From Ophiothrix spiculata (taxonomy: Eukaryota > Echinodermata > Ophiuroidea > Amphilepidida > Ophiotrichidae), in NCBI GenBank assembly GCA_000969725.1, contig JXSR01S046502.1: a DNA stretch of 27,510 nt. One strand, given 5' to 3'. Numbering within the stretch: position 1 is the stretch's first letter; each line of letters opens with the position of its first letter. Of the stretch, positions 1-9,740 are shown in pieces. The notes below the pieces were generated by a model. It had not been told where the DNA came from. It searched no databases and was given only the letters and a program-made list of their open reading frames with translations. The position numbers were made by a program, and so were the translations under genes.

Positions 1-60
1 ATATTGTATACATTTTATTTTCAAAATATGAAATATGTGACCTGCCATATCGAAAGGTAC

Positions 61-716
61 CTTAAGGCTGGGGTAGACCATCAACTAGCATAAATGTTTT
101 TTGTACTCTAACTCTCAAACTATTCGCATAAACCATATAAAAGTATACATTTTTAGAAGTGGATTTTTTACCCTGAACATAATTGGTGATATCGGTTTTT
201 GACCGAAAATGTCGATTTTGGCAAAAAAAAAAGCCCAAAACCGGATTTTTGGAAAGCCTAACTAAAATTTGCATTTGTGAAATTTTGAACTTTTTGCTTT
301 TTTGGAATTTAGAAACAAATTTCTAGGAAGGCTCTTCTCAAATAACCAATATGGTGGCATCGGTGGGATTTTTTACATTTTTTGACCTATTTTTGGCATT
401 TAAAAAAAAAACTAAATCAAAAATTTGAGAAAACACTTCCTAGACAATTGTATCTAAATTGTAAAAAGCAAAAAAAAATCAAAATGTTACGATTGCAATT
501 TTTACTTAGGCTTTCCAGAAACTTTTGGGGCAAAAAATATGTTTTGGGCATTTTTTTGCCAAAATTGACATTTTCGGTCAAAAACTGATATTATCATGAT
601 GTTCAAGGTAAAAACCTGCTTCTAAAAATGTATGCTTTTGTATAGATTATGCAATTAGTTTAAAAGTTAGAGTACAAAAACGGTTTATGCCATTTGAAGG
701 TCTACCCAGCCTTAAG
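61..716. mobile_element. Long-TIR foldback element with TTAA ends
   Basis: The two halves are imperfect inverted copies of each other over nearly the whole length. The left end reads CTTAAGGCTGGGGTAGACC and the right end reads GGTCTACCCAGCCTTAAG. The arms still match deep inside, for example TTTTTGACCGAAAATGTC near 196 and its complement near 573. TTAA lies at both edges (62-65 and 712-715), as in piggyBac-type targets, although TTAA is also part of the symmetric terminus, so this is not proof. There is no credible coding capacity; the open frames here are A/T-run artefacts. A diverged relative lies at 12816-13185. Confidence 0.8.
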
Positions 717-1398
717 TTCGCCATAGTAAATTTCCTGATACAGGCCACTGAAGCTGAGCAGAGTAAAAAATCATGTCCAAGTTTGAATTTCTTATTTCAT
801 CAGACACCTTACCTTTGAAGTGTATTCTATCATATTAATCAGGTTCCAACTAAACATCAATAACACAAGAAAAATGTGTTAAAAATAAAATAAAAAATCC
901 TCTCTCCATTCAAGTTTTACCTAGTACAAAAACTTTACACTTGATTTCTATAAGTTTCTGAATCAGCCCGATGCCTTTTTCCAATTTGGATATAACTTTG
1001 CGATCTAACACAAACGGGCAAACACCCAATAACCAGAAGCAAGGTGTCATTTCAGCTTTCAGGTGAGACCAACAAATTAATTTTGATTTTGGGACCCTAA
1101 GGTACCTTTTTGTATGGCGGATCACGTATTGTTCTTGCTCTAGTAGACCATCGCACAACATGCAAAATCATGCTTTTAGGTACATACCTCCTGGAACCAA
1201 GAAAACATAGGGAGTGGCAGAAGCATTGCATTTTGACATTTTTTGATGTTGTTCCAAAGTGATTGCTTGCCTGATACTTGTTTCAAGCAGGCCTACTTGG
1301 ATTTATAGCACATGTTTAAGGCAAGCAATCCCTTAAAAGGAGATGGGAGAGTATAGTGACAATTAAAATTTCGGAAAAAGGATACTGTAGGAAAAGGA
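717..1398. other. Intronic spacer, nothing coding seen
   Basis: AT-rich non-coding sequence. The minus-strand open frame at 910-1161 has no recognisable domain and no compositional sign of coding. The only structure noted is the inverted repeat at 1261-1330. Confidence 0.6.
1261..1330. repeat. Short inverted repeat, 70 bp
   Basis: GATTGCTTGCCT (1261-1272) is repeated as AGGCAAGCAATC (1319-1330), a perfect 12-bp inverted pair around a 46-nt spacer. It could be a tiny MITE remnant or a chance hairpin; no target duplication is obvious. Confidence 0.5.
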
Positions 1399-1501
1399 TA
1401 CTTTAGGTCCCATGAAAAACTATACCCTAACCCTAACCCTACACCCTAACCCTAAATTAAACCGAACCCTAACCCTAAAATTTTGGATGGGACCTAAAGT
1501 A
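1399..1501. repeat. Telomere-repeat block inside a perfect 15-bp inverted repeat
   Basis: TACTTTAGGTCCCAT (1399-1413) recurs as its exact complement ATGGGACCTAAAGTA (1487-1501). Between them, 1425-1478 is a degenerate run of CCCTAA units (CCCTAACCCTAACCCTA, CCCTAACCCTAAA, CCCTAACCCTAAAA), the C-strand of the usual metazoan telomere repeat TTAGGG. This is an interstitial telomeric sequence, but its enclosure by an inverted repeat suggests a small mobile or foldback unit and not a scar of chromosome fusion. It lies about 1.3 kb upstream of a kinase exon, inside an intron. Confidence 0.8.
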
Positions 1502-1949
1502 GTACACTTGGTCCAAAATTTCAACCATTCTGTTTTGGGCAAACACTGATCATAAATTTTTATAGGGAGCCAAGTTGATAACTGAGATACTTTATTAATT
1601 AAACAATTTCTTACATAATTATGTAATTTAATTAATGACCTAGACTGAGCAACTACTGTGCTATAATTAATTTGATGCTCAATATTTCCCATTGTCTCTG
1701 TGCAGTGAAGTGTTACCAGGTTAAATATCAATATGAACAAATGGTAATGACACTTTGGTCACAGGTCATTATGCACATGGACATTATTATTTACTGCATG
1801 TTTTTATGATAAAATGTTGTGACCGATAAATTCCCAATTGCCATAGCAGGTGAACGTCATGCAGTTCCCATAGTTACTTGGATGTACACTACTGGTAGCC
1901 TGCCTTTTGAACTTGATTTTTATGGGAAAAACATCTCATACTGGAACAC
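1502..1949. other. Intronic spacer, nothing seen
   Basis: No exon, repeat boundary or RNA gene was recognised. The minus-strand open frame 1420-1740 reads through the telomere-like repeat (giving RVRVR runs) and is not a gene. Confidence 0.5.
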
Positions 1950-2712
1950 TTTTTTCCATGCATTGTGTATCATGAACTATATAACTGGACTACTGTAATA
2001 TACTGTTTAATGGCTTAACACAAAATGACCTTCGTCGCCTCCAAAAATTACAGAACAAATGAGCTCGTCTAGTCTTCAAGGCTAGCAAATCGACCCATAC
2101 TACACCCCTGCTTAAGGAACTTCATTGGCTTCACATAGAAGAACGAATTAAGTTCAAAACACTTCTATATGTTTTCAAGACACTGAATGGGCTCTCTCTC
2201 AAATACATCTCTGATTGTCTGGTGGTGAAGAGTGCAAATCCGACCTCCATCACCACCCGTTCCTGTCATGGTCTTGATCTAATGATCCCTAGGACAAACA
2301 GACGTATTGGGGACAGAGCCTTTTCAGCGGCTGCACCAAGGATATAGAACTTGCTTCCCTTGAACATTCGTCGTTCTCCAAGTGTTCAAGCTTTCAAATC
2401 CGCTGTCAAATCATATCTCTTTGTTTAATTTCTTTTGCATTTTATTGTTCATTGTTATTGTATATTTTTTTGTATGTATGCATAGAACTAGTATCGTTCC
2501 CCTGATCTCCCCTTCCACGAACCCAGCAATGAGCCAGGGCAGCGCGCAGGCGAAAGGCTGTTTTCACTGAGATTTTAGTTTGATTCAGAGAGTACCAGAC
2601 ATGGTGTAAACTAAATTGAACAATATTGAGAGCCCGAAACAAGGGCTAATGTATGCGCTTTGAATCCTCTGGCAAAGGCGCATTATAAATGCTGGTTTTA
2701 TTATTATTATAT
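1950..2712 (+). mobile_element. 5'-truncated CR1/L2-like LINE, 3' end, decayed
   Basis: The + strand translates to the C-terminal part of a non-LTR reverse transcriptase. Recognisable stretches are LDYCNILFNGLTQNDLRRLQ (from about 1986), TPLLKELHWLHIEERIKFKT (about 2102-2161), and then a run ending QAFKSAVKSYLF near 2425. The LDYCN and LLKELHWL..R.KFK motifs are typical of the CR1/L2/Jockey-side LINEs, downstream of the polymerase active site. In-frame stops interrupt it (TGA after QNK, TAG after APRI), the frame is lost upstream of LDYCN, and the polymerase core and endonuclease are absent, so the copy is dead. About 270 bp of 3' UTR follows and ends in a TTATTATTATTAT tail (2698-2710), the expected LINE 3' terminus. 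It sits 58 bp before a kinase exon. Confidence 0.85.
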
Positions 2713-2730
2713 TAAGAGTTTTAAAACTGA

Positions 2731-2868
<138 letters not shown>

Positions 2869-2906
2869 TGATTGCTGTGTTCTAAGTGTGTCCTGTAGTA
2901 GAAAAT

Positions 2907-3197
2907 TAGTGCCAGATAAGGCCGAACCATAGTCAGCCACCAAACAAAATTTTCCCTACCAAACATTTGGTTGTGACGTCAAAATGATGAGTGACTCCAA
3001 ACAAAATAACTTCAATACCGAGTTGAGACCAAATAAAATTTCGCACTAGATTGCACATTGCCATATACATTTGACCAAATGTTTGTTACCCATTCATACT
3101 TTAAATTTGATGGCAAATATTTGGTGATGTCACGACCAAATATTTGGTTAGGGAAAATTTTGTGTGGAGGCCGACTATGGTTCGGCCTATAGTGCCA
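2907..3197. mobile_element. MITE with AGGCCGAACCATAGTC termini
   Basis: The inverted ends are AGGCCGAACCATAGTCAGCC (from 2919) and GGCCGACTATGGTTCGGCCT (to 3188). They extend about 65 bp inward with few differences (ACCAAAYATTTGG and GTGACGTCA/TGATGTCAC pairs). Flanking TAGTGCCA at 2907-2914 and 3190-3197 looks like an 8-bp target duplication, which would fit a hAT-type element. No coding capacity. The terminal AGGCCGAA motif is shared with the perfect palindrome at 9280-9409. Confidence 0.8.
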
Positions 3198-3250
3198 ATA
3201 TTGTGCATTCAAAGTCTGTCAGTATACAAATATTAACTGCCATAAATTTG

Positions 3251-3478
3251 TGTGATGGTAGAAATATCATCACCAAGTGAAAGATGTATTGTTCCATTTC
3301 ACGAGCCGGTACATATTTTTTTTATAACACTCATTTATAATTCTTTAACCTCAAAATATTGATAACTTCAGTATCATCCAAAAGTGGTTGAGTTGACCTT
3401 AGAAAAACGATGGCGAGTCCGCAACTTGCCGTTGCATGTGTATTTCAGTGCAGCACAGTGATAGTTTCTACCATCACA
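3251..3478. repeat. Foldback element with TGTGATGGTAGAAA ends
   Basis: TGTGATGGTAGAAATATCATC (3251-3271) pairs with GTGATAGTTTCTACCATCACA (3458-3478) as an imperfect inverted repeat. The interior is non-coding. A second small palindrome, GATAGTAAAAACTATC, follows directly near 3488. Target duplication unclear. Confidence 0.6.
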
Positions 3479-3710
3479 TGGCGGGGTGATAGTAAAAACT
3501 ATCAAATGGCAATAAACCAATGAAAAATTTATAAATAAGTGATATTATATCCACTAATCAATCTGTGCAATGTATTTGCAAGGTAGCAATCCATAGAACT
3601 TAAGATCTCAAGACCTGGTGGTGCCTTTAAGGGTTGATGACCTCCATCTGCTCAGGAAAATATGAATCCTAACTATTTTTTAATCATGAAAAGATAAATA
3701 GTTTCCACTG

Positions 3711-3798
3711 GATTTGCGGGGACTCGAACCATGGATTATGGCAGGGGTTAGTCATGCATTACGAGGCGAGAGATCTACCGCTAGGCTATCAAGGCAGC
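3711..3798 (-). repeat. tRNA-like SINE head
   Basis: On the minus strand an A box TAGCCTAGCGGTAG (3788-3775) is followed about 45 nt later by a B box GGTTCGAGTCC (3730-3720), the internal RNA polymerase III promoter arrangement of tRNA genes. The acceptor ends do not pair, so this is a tRNA-derived SINE and not a working tRNA. Downstream on the same strand is an A/T-rich stretch ending GTTAGGATTC (3673-3664), a possible degenerate form of the GTTAGGGTTA terminus of the family described below. Confidence 0.7.
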
Positions 3799-4297
3799 GT
3801 TGAGATCGTGAACTAAAATCTAAAACATAAACATTAGAATGCTGTATTTTTCTTTTGTTTACATAAAAATTGCAATTTTTGCCTCATTGGGATGCTCCAT
3901 TTGTAAGTAAATTATGCAAATGTGTATATCAGACAAAATGTAGATACTAAAAACAGACAGTTCACAGCTCAAACAGGGCGAACTCAGAGTCGTAATTCAC
4001 GTCAGGTTTTTCGGGCAAAACAACGCGTGCTTGTTACATTATCATTCAAAATCAACACAACATATTCATAAATTTTTCGAAGTAGTCTATTGACGTAATT
4101 TTGACCTTGATAATGGACGTAAAATCACTAGTAAAGTTGCATGTTTAAACTAGAGACTCTATTCCATATGTACACCAAAAAATGTGATTTTCTGATATGT
4201 GTAAGTAGATAAAAACTTGCAGTAAAGATGACGTTCAGCCAAACGGCACCCATTTAGGGACAGCCTTAAGATGAATGATCTATCACACATGTTTATA
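3799..4297. other. Intronic spacer, nothing coding seen
   Basis: No exon, RNA gene or clear inverted-repeat boundary was found. The minus-strand open frame 4159-4446 shows no domain and overlaps a MITE edge. Confidence 0.5.
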
Positions 4298-4298
4298 A

Positions 4299-4808
4299 GT
4301 TCATTCATCTGGAAAGACCCATTGGGTCTTAAAAACTGGAACATATGTGTGCAAAATCTGGCATAAGCGTCCGAAAATTGGCAAGTTGCCAATTGGATGT
4401 TTTGAATACAATAGAGGCCTTGCATGCTTTTATCGATTGATACCAAACAAAGGATTTGGACTGATGACCTTTCCCGTAAATATGGCGTACCGCAGTCAAT
4501 TCAACAAAATACTGTAATTAATCTACTGATAATGGTGTATTCTTATTGATGGGACAATATGAAGTGTTTGGTGATGGTCACACTTCCATTGAATGCATTT
4601 GAGCAATCCGCCATATTCACGGTATTCTACGTCACATGCAGGGCCTCTATATATGGCAAGCGTGTTAATCTAACTTTTAAATGCAATTGTCCGAAAAGAA
4701 TAGTTTTGTGTCTTTATGAACATTACAGTTAGAAAAACTAAGTGTCCGACAACTGGCATGCGTATCCTATATAAATTCATTCAACTGGAAAGACCCATTG
4801 GGTCTTAT
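4299..4808. repeat. Direct repeat pair around palindrome AAGACCCATTGGGTCTT
   Basis: TTCATTCATCTGGAAAGACC plus CATTGGGTCTTA (about 4301-4332) recurs as TTCATTCAACTGGAAAGACC plus CATTGGGTCTTA (about 4776-4807). Each copy contains the near-perfect palindrome AAGACCCATTGGGTCTT. Flanking sequence is only weakly alike, so these are probably two old copies of one repeat separated by the MITE at 4411-4650. Confidence 0.5.
4411..4650. mobile_element. MITE with TAGAGGCCYTGCATG ends
   Basis: The left end ATAGAGGCCTTGCATG (4411-4426) matches the right end CATGCAGGGCCTCTAT (to 4650) in inverse with one difference. Inward, AAATATGGCG (left, about 4478) pairs with CGCCATATTC (right, about 4611). About 240 bp, non-coding. 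Flanks are AT-rich, so the target duplication (possibly TA or ATA) cannot be fixed. Confidence 0.6.
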
Positions 4809-5379
4809 AAATCTTTTGTTCTCATGATTGTTGAAATGCAGATACATGTTATGGCCTTGTGGCTCTCAAGCCTTGATGTATCATTTGAGATGAACAAATG
4901 TTTGTGTTCTTCAGTCTAAAATACCTTGTTTTCACATGTCATTATACTACATCACACGTACGTCACAGAATCTGAATGCTTGTGAAGTTTGTTTGACAGT
5001 CGTATATACATATATTGCATCTTTGTATAGTTAGTTTGATTTAGATGATAAATTTGTGTGTGTACATGTTTGGACGTGAGGTAGAGCTACATGTAGTGTG
5101 TCTTTTGTTACATGGACATGATGGAGTGTTTGCTTTTGTTTTGAGAAAAGAGGACAAGGACAACAAACAGTGGGGAAGAGTTAATAAATTTGAGAGGTTA
5201 ATGATGACAGAGGTATTATGGGTGAAATTGATGATGTAAAAAGAAGTACTAAAAAATTATGATTGGTCTAGGGTGTAGAAACTCTACTTTCTAGTCCAAA
5301 ATATTCAGAGTCTATCGATTTCCATTGATGAACATTTCTTGATAGTCAGTCTGATAATTAGGCAAATTGCATAGTCTCT
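4809..5379. other. Intronic spacer, nothing coding seen
   Basis: No exon or repeat boundary was recognised. Open frames 4716-4919 and 5045-5239 lack splice context, domain similarity or composition supporting a gene. Confidence 0.5.
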
Positions 5380-5689
5380 TAACCCTAACAGTACCCACCC
5401 TTTTTAGCATTTTCATGAGGAAGGGGTAAAATAAACTAAGTACAAACACGTCATAGAGTGGGGGAGAAGGAAAAAAATCATGCTCAGTGCGTGAGCCAGG
5501 CCCAGGGCCCCGAACCCGCGACCTCTGCTTTCAGAGGCGAGAATATGGACTTTGTGCTATTGTGGGAACTCAGGCAGGCCAGCCATTCCGTCTTTAGATA
5601 TAGACTGGGGTGATTGCGTAATAATTAGTTGTGACGTATTTGGACTTTGACTGTGTATGGTTTTGTATGATTTTTGCTTGTTAGGGTTA
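5380..5689 (-). mobile_element. Telomere-ended tRNA-like element, copy A
   Basis: The left end is TAACCCTAACAG and the right end is TTGCTTGTTAGGGTTA, inverted telomere-type termini. On the minus strand, the B-box-like GGTCGCGGGTTCGGGGCCC region (about 5523-5505) marks a degenerate tRNA-like core. Inner arms AAGTACAAACACGTCAT (about 5438) and TGACGTATTTGGACTTTG (about 5633) form a second inverted pair shared with copy F. This is the most diverged full-length copy. Confidence 0.75.
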
Positions 5690-6223
5690 ATGTGACTTGG
5701 TGTAGTTACCATGTTATTGTTGAGTATTGACTGCAGGAGGAATTTAGCTATGTACCTATTAGATTTGAAGATACATATTGTACCTGGCAAACTCAGGACA
5801 TCAAAGAAACACCGACGGTTGTATGAACTCTATGTGATGATATCTCCTGGCAAAACAAAATATTTTTGCAATTTAGAATGCTCTAGAATAAATAAAGAGT
5901 TTGATATTAGGCTAGATTCGGAGCTAGAATGAAGAACACCCAGAGGGAAAAACGATGTTGATATGGGCTATGTTGATTTAATCATCAATGAGTACATCAT
6001 AGCTTCATACTAAGTTATATACTAAGACATTACTGTACATTACAGTGTTGCCATTACATCAGTCTATTTTCCCAATTGGGCTGATACTTTACATTGCTTT
6101 GTTGTGCATTATTGTATTCAAAAGTTTGCATTGCAACAAGCCTCATATGCGAAATTGACATTTGGGTTTTCTTAAATTGCCGCAGTTTGTGACATACTGC
6201 TATAACCTTCTCAGTTTTCAGAG
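5690..6223. other. Intronic spacer, nothing coding seen
   Basis: The + open frame 5711-5932 has no domain I recognise, and no acceptor/donor pair supports it as an exon. No repeat boundary found. Confidence 0.5.
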
Positions 6224-6419
6224 TAAGGCGATGAAAAGAACCCCCTGTTTTACGGGCGGGCAGACCTTTCAAGTAGGGTCGTCAGTCAGGCGATTTTTTT
6301 CCCTTACAAATTTTTGTACAAATTATGTTACACGATTTTGGCAAAACTAAAAAACCTTCAAAAACACCAATTTAGGGTTGGTTGGACTTGTAAAACAGGG
6401 ATTTTTTTTTTGTCGCCTA
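6224..6419. mobile_element. MITE with TAAGGCGA...CCTGTTTTACGGGC ends, copy 1
   Basis: The left end TAAGGCGATGAAAAGAACCC, continuing CCTGTTTTACGGGC, is mirrored by the right end TTGTAAAACAGGGA then TGTCGCCTA. TA occurs at both edges and fits a TA target duplication. The interior has GTAGGGTCGTCAGTCAGGCG, which resembles the GTAGGGTCGGTCGGTCAGGC segment of copy 2 (16991-17255). Confidence 0.75.
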
Positions 6420-7041
6420 ATCATGCTTTTGCAAAATATTCTGAAAACAACAAGTTTGAATATTAAATAACATCATTGTATCAACCATGGAAAGAGACTA
6501 TGAAACAGCATTTAGCACTAAAAGGAATGCAGGTATATAATTGGCATGACACTTTAATTTGATTAAAAGATTACATTTTATTCTCATTTTATGTTGCTAA
6601 CCTACTTATTCAAGCATCAACACTGCAAATATTACAAAATGTTCGGCGAAATAAATCTCTAAAATCTAGGCAACACTGTAGGGCTTATGAAATGTATTCC
6701 CAAGGAATCTATACCAATTAATAAACCAGACAAAACAATCAAATCACAATTGATTTTTGATTGTATTCCATACACAGACCAATTTACTTATAATTTACAA
6801 ATTGAAAGAAATTCAGAAAGACCAAAGAGAATCGCAAATGGTTATATATTGATTTTGTAGTGACTCTTTGATCATGGTAAAAGCGTTGGTTATTGTTACT
6901 GACTTCAAAGTAGTTGTAAATTGGAGATAAATCTGCTGATTTATTGATATAGTGTCTGGCTTATGACTTGCTGAGGTGTTTTCACTTCATCTGAGTGCAT
7001 CTGTTTGATGGAAGCTGGCACCGTACAATTTCTTTTCAATT
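6420..7041. other. Intronic spacer, nothing seen
   Basis: AT-rich non-coding sequence without a recognised exon, RNA gene or repeat boundary. Confidence 0.5.
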
Positions 7042-7043
7042 TA

Positions 7044-7589
7044 CACTCGCGGTCAAAAGTGTTTGCGCACGCTGAAATACGGGCAAAAACCTAATTATCA
7101 TAACGAACGTCCAAGACTCTTAACAAATTAAAGTTTTTTATAGGTGCCATATGTATCTAATATACGTAATCCATGTTTTCTCCGATATTTGGCCTTCCAT
7201 AACCATAAAAATTGTCGATTTCTTGGCCATATACAAATACACCGCACACACGTTTTGATATGTATTATATATAAGTTTTTTTATTCAGTGTTCGTTATCA
7301 CTGTGTAACCGTAAAGAACATTTGAAGATGCTAGTCATATTGAAAAGTTTTTCAATAAATGTCCAGTTATGTATTTAAACTCCGTTTTCGAAAAAGTGCA
7401 GAAGAAAGTATACAGTATGTTTAGCATGCAATATTTTCAAATGTGGTGAATACATTTCCTGTTTAGTTCTTTAGATCTATATATATATATGTAAAATATA
7501 AAATCCGGTAAAAAATGATTCAAATGATGAACGGTTTTGAGTAATGGCTGGTTAAAGGTTTTGTGCGCAAACACTATTGACCGTGAGTA
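7044..7589. mobile_element. Tc1/mariner-like MITE, copy 1
   Basis: The left end CACTCGCGGTCAAAAGTGTT (7044) continues TGCGCAC; the right end GTGCGCAAACACTATTGACC continues GTGAGTA (to 7589). TA flanks both sides (7042-7043, 7590-7591). The CACT..CGGTCAAAAGT type of terminus with a TA target is typical of Tc1 elements. There is no transposase frame in its 546 bp, so it is non-autonomous. An internal 19-mer, GGCCATATACAAATACACC (7225-7243), occurs exactly in the inverse copy at 13410-13927. Confidence 0.85.
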
Positions 7590-7683
7590 TATAATACCAG
7601 TATTTGAAAAGTAGCTGAATATTATCAAATAACTATTGTGGCAAACATGAGCTACTCTTGATGAAAACCAAGTCTAAATTAAT

Positions 7684-7905
7684 CCATTCTTATTTCACTA
7701 ATAATCACTCACAGAATCGATGCCTCAGGACAGATCTAAAACCCAGAGCAATGTAGAGCTACTTGACATTTAGCAGACCGATTCTGGTTTATCTCCTTCT
7801 TATTTCACCTGTAATCCCCCACAAATCAATCCAAACCTCAGGTCAGATCTGAAACCTCCTCTGGAACAGTGTATATTTCCATTGACATTTAGAGTTTGAC
7901 AAACT
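7684..7905. repeat. Diverged tandem duplication, about 110-bp unit
   Basis: Two adjacent units start TTCTTATTTCACTAATAATC (about 7687) and TTCTTATTTCACCTGTAATC (about 7797). They share CCTCAGGACAGATCTAAAAC against CCTCAGGTCAGATCTGAAAC and end with TTGACATTTAG. Non-coding. Confidence 0.75.
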
Positions 7906-8248
7906 AGCCAATTTGATGAGTGAATGACAAACATTATTGATATCGTACATGTACAAATCACAGCAGCAAAGTTCAGTTTGCGTTTATATTTTTGTACCGT
8001 GGAGAAAACATTAAAAGATGAGGTATGTTATAGTATTCTGTAGCAGAAACAATTTTCGTAAGATATCTCATCTGGTCTATACCATATAATTTGCCCATTA
8101 CCACGTCTTATCAAGGGTTCAAGTGCCTTATTTGTGGGCATGTTGTGGCCTAGCAGAACAGTATAGGACTCAACCTATTGAATAGGTAGTGAGTTCGAGC
8201 CCCGCTATAGTGCCAACATTCTGTGAACCGGGGCCTAGCAGAACAGTA

Positions 8249-9554
8249 CAGGGTGTCCCAATAAAAATGCATCACTTTTGTTTTTGATCATATCTCACAA
8301 ACCAATGGACAAAAATTAAAACTTCTTTCAGAATAATAATAAGTATAGTTTAGTCTTTCATCGGTTAAAGTTTGAGCAAAATCCATCGAGCCGTTCTTGA
8401 GAAAACTAGAATTTTGTAAGAAGACTCAATTTTACTTCATTCCAATGGGGTTTACCACAGTAACTCATGTTTATCATGTTAATAAAGTACGTCTTTAGTT
8501 ACTATTGATCAATTTTATTTTAAACTTTCAAAACAGACCCTAAATAAGCACAAAATATGGCATAGACACCATGGACACTGAAACATGATTTTGATATCTT
8601 TTTCAGCACTGAAAGTCGCACTGTTATTCAATATGTAGATCTTGTTGTTTTTAGCGTTAAATAAAAAGAACAAAAAACCGAGTTTATGGTCTCTCAACCA
8701 AGGCAGAGATTTCCTTTAATGGAAAGTCTATTTCAGAAATCGTATGTATCTTTTAAGTTTCAAGCTTTTTTTATATAAAAAAAGGAAATCTTTATGACTG
8801 TCTCTCTTTTTATAAGTATTTTAGAAAATATAACATTGTCAGCATATTCAAATCCAAATATCAAAGCAGTTATTCACTTCCTCGTAAAAGTGGAAAGTCT
8901 GAGTCCACAATAGCGTCCGTTTTTTTTTTTTTATAGTTGTTTTAAGTAAGTTTTAAGCAACTCTGCCTTTCACAATTAGTTTCCTGGCACCTTTGTGTTC
9001 TTATCATCATTTTCCTGTGTGATAGACAAGCTTTCAAGTTTCATTTAGGTTTACTCAAATTCTTAATTTTCTGTTGTTGTTGTGGTTGTTGTTTTGTAGT
9101 TGTTTTTCCTGAAAAGGTGTTTATCAATTAATAAAATGAGGTTTCCATTTAGATTAGGCCTATTACTCTGGGGACATGGTCATGTCAGATCGATGATAGT
9201 TGCAAATATGAGTTACTGTGGTTAACCCCATTGGAATGGGATAAAATTGAGTCTTCTTACAAAATTCTAGTTTTCTCAATAGGCCGAATTCATAAAAGTA
9301 AGCAATTGCTTTTTCTATGGCTTTTACTTGAATATCTGCCCATAAATGGATAAAAGTTCAAGTAAAAGCCATAGAAAAAGCAATTGCTTACTTTTATGAA
9401 TTCGGCCTAATAATGGTTCAACAGATTTTGCTTAAACTTTAACCGATCAAAGACTTAACTATATTAATTATCATTCTGAAAAAAAAAATTTGTCCAATGG
9501 TTTCTGAGATAATGATCAAAAAGAAAAGTGATGCATTTTTATTGGGACACCCTG
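8249..9554. mobile_element. Non-autonomous long-TIR DNA transposon, CAGGGTGTCCC ends, TA target
   Basis: The ends CAGGGTGTCCCAATAAAAAT (8249) and ATTTTTATTGGGACACCCTG (to 9554) are perfect inverses. The TIRs extend about 220 bp (8249-8471 against 9208-9554, the latter holding a 130-bp nested palindrome). Flanking TA (8247-8248 and 9555-9556) is a clean 2-bp target duplication, proved by the intact SINE unit next door that shows the empty site GAACAGTATAGG. The interior 8472-9207 has no transposase frame. TA target and size suggest the Tc1/mariner side; superfamily is tentative. Confidence 0.9.
9280..9409. mobile_element. Perfect 53-bp-arm palindromic MITE nested in a TIR
   Basis: The left arm 9280-9332, beginning TAGGCCGAATTCATAAAAGT, and the right arm 9357-9409, ending ATGAATTCGGCCTA, are exact inverse complements over all 53 bases, with a 24-nt loop (9333-9356). 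It interrupts the right TIR of the 8249-9554 transposon (CTAGTTTTCTCAA before, TAATGGTTC after). TA at both edges fits a TA target. With no mismatch in 53 bp, the insertion is recent or the arms are homogenised. Confidence 0.9.
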
Positions 9555-9740
9555 TATAGGACTCAACCTATTGAATAGGTAGTGAGTTCGAGCCCCGCTA
9601 TAGTGCCAACATTCTGTGAACCAGGGCAAATCACTTTATCACACTTGCTTCATCAACCCGACAGTATTGGGGAGCTGTTTGGATGGGATATCACAACATA
9701 ATAGGGTTTGGGCCTTTGGTCATTGGCTGCAAGTAGCCTA

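Larger units (their letters stand above)
8147..9740 (+). mobile_element. Tandem tRNA-like SINE head with body; second unit split by a transposon
   Basis: Unit 1 (8147-8231) reads GGCCTAGCAGAACAGTATAG and has a B-box-like GAGTTCGAGCCCC. Unit 2 starts 85 bp later at 8232 with the same sequence, is interrupted after GAACAGTA by the transposon at 8249-9554, and resumes at 9555 with TATAGGACTCAACC. After unit 2 the sequence GGGCAAATCACTTTATCACA (9624 on) resembles the conserved body segment of widespread marine-invertebrate tRNA SINEs (recalled pattern, not searched). The 3' end near 9740 is approximate. Confidence 0.75.

Noticed and set aside
910-1161. Minus-strand open frame of 83 codons.
   Set aside because: No domain, no splice context, and no similarity to a known protein that I can recognise.
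1425-1478. Chromosome end or fusion point marked by CCCTAA repeats.
   Set aside because: The block is short, degenerate, inside a gene intron and enclosed by a small inverted repeat, so an element is the simpler reading.
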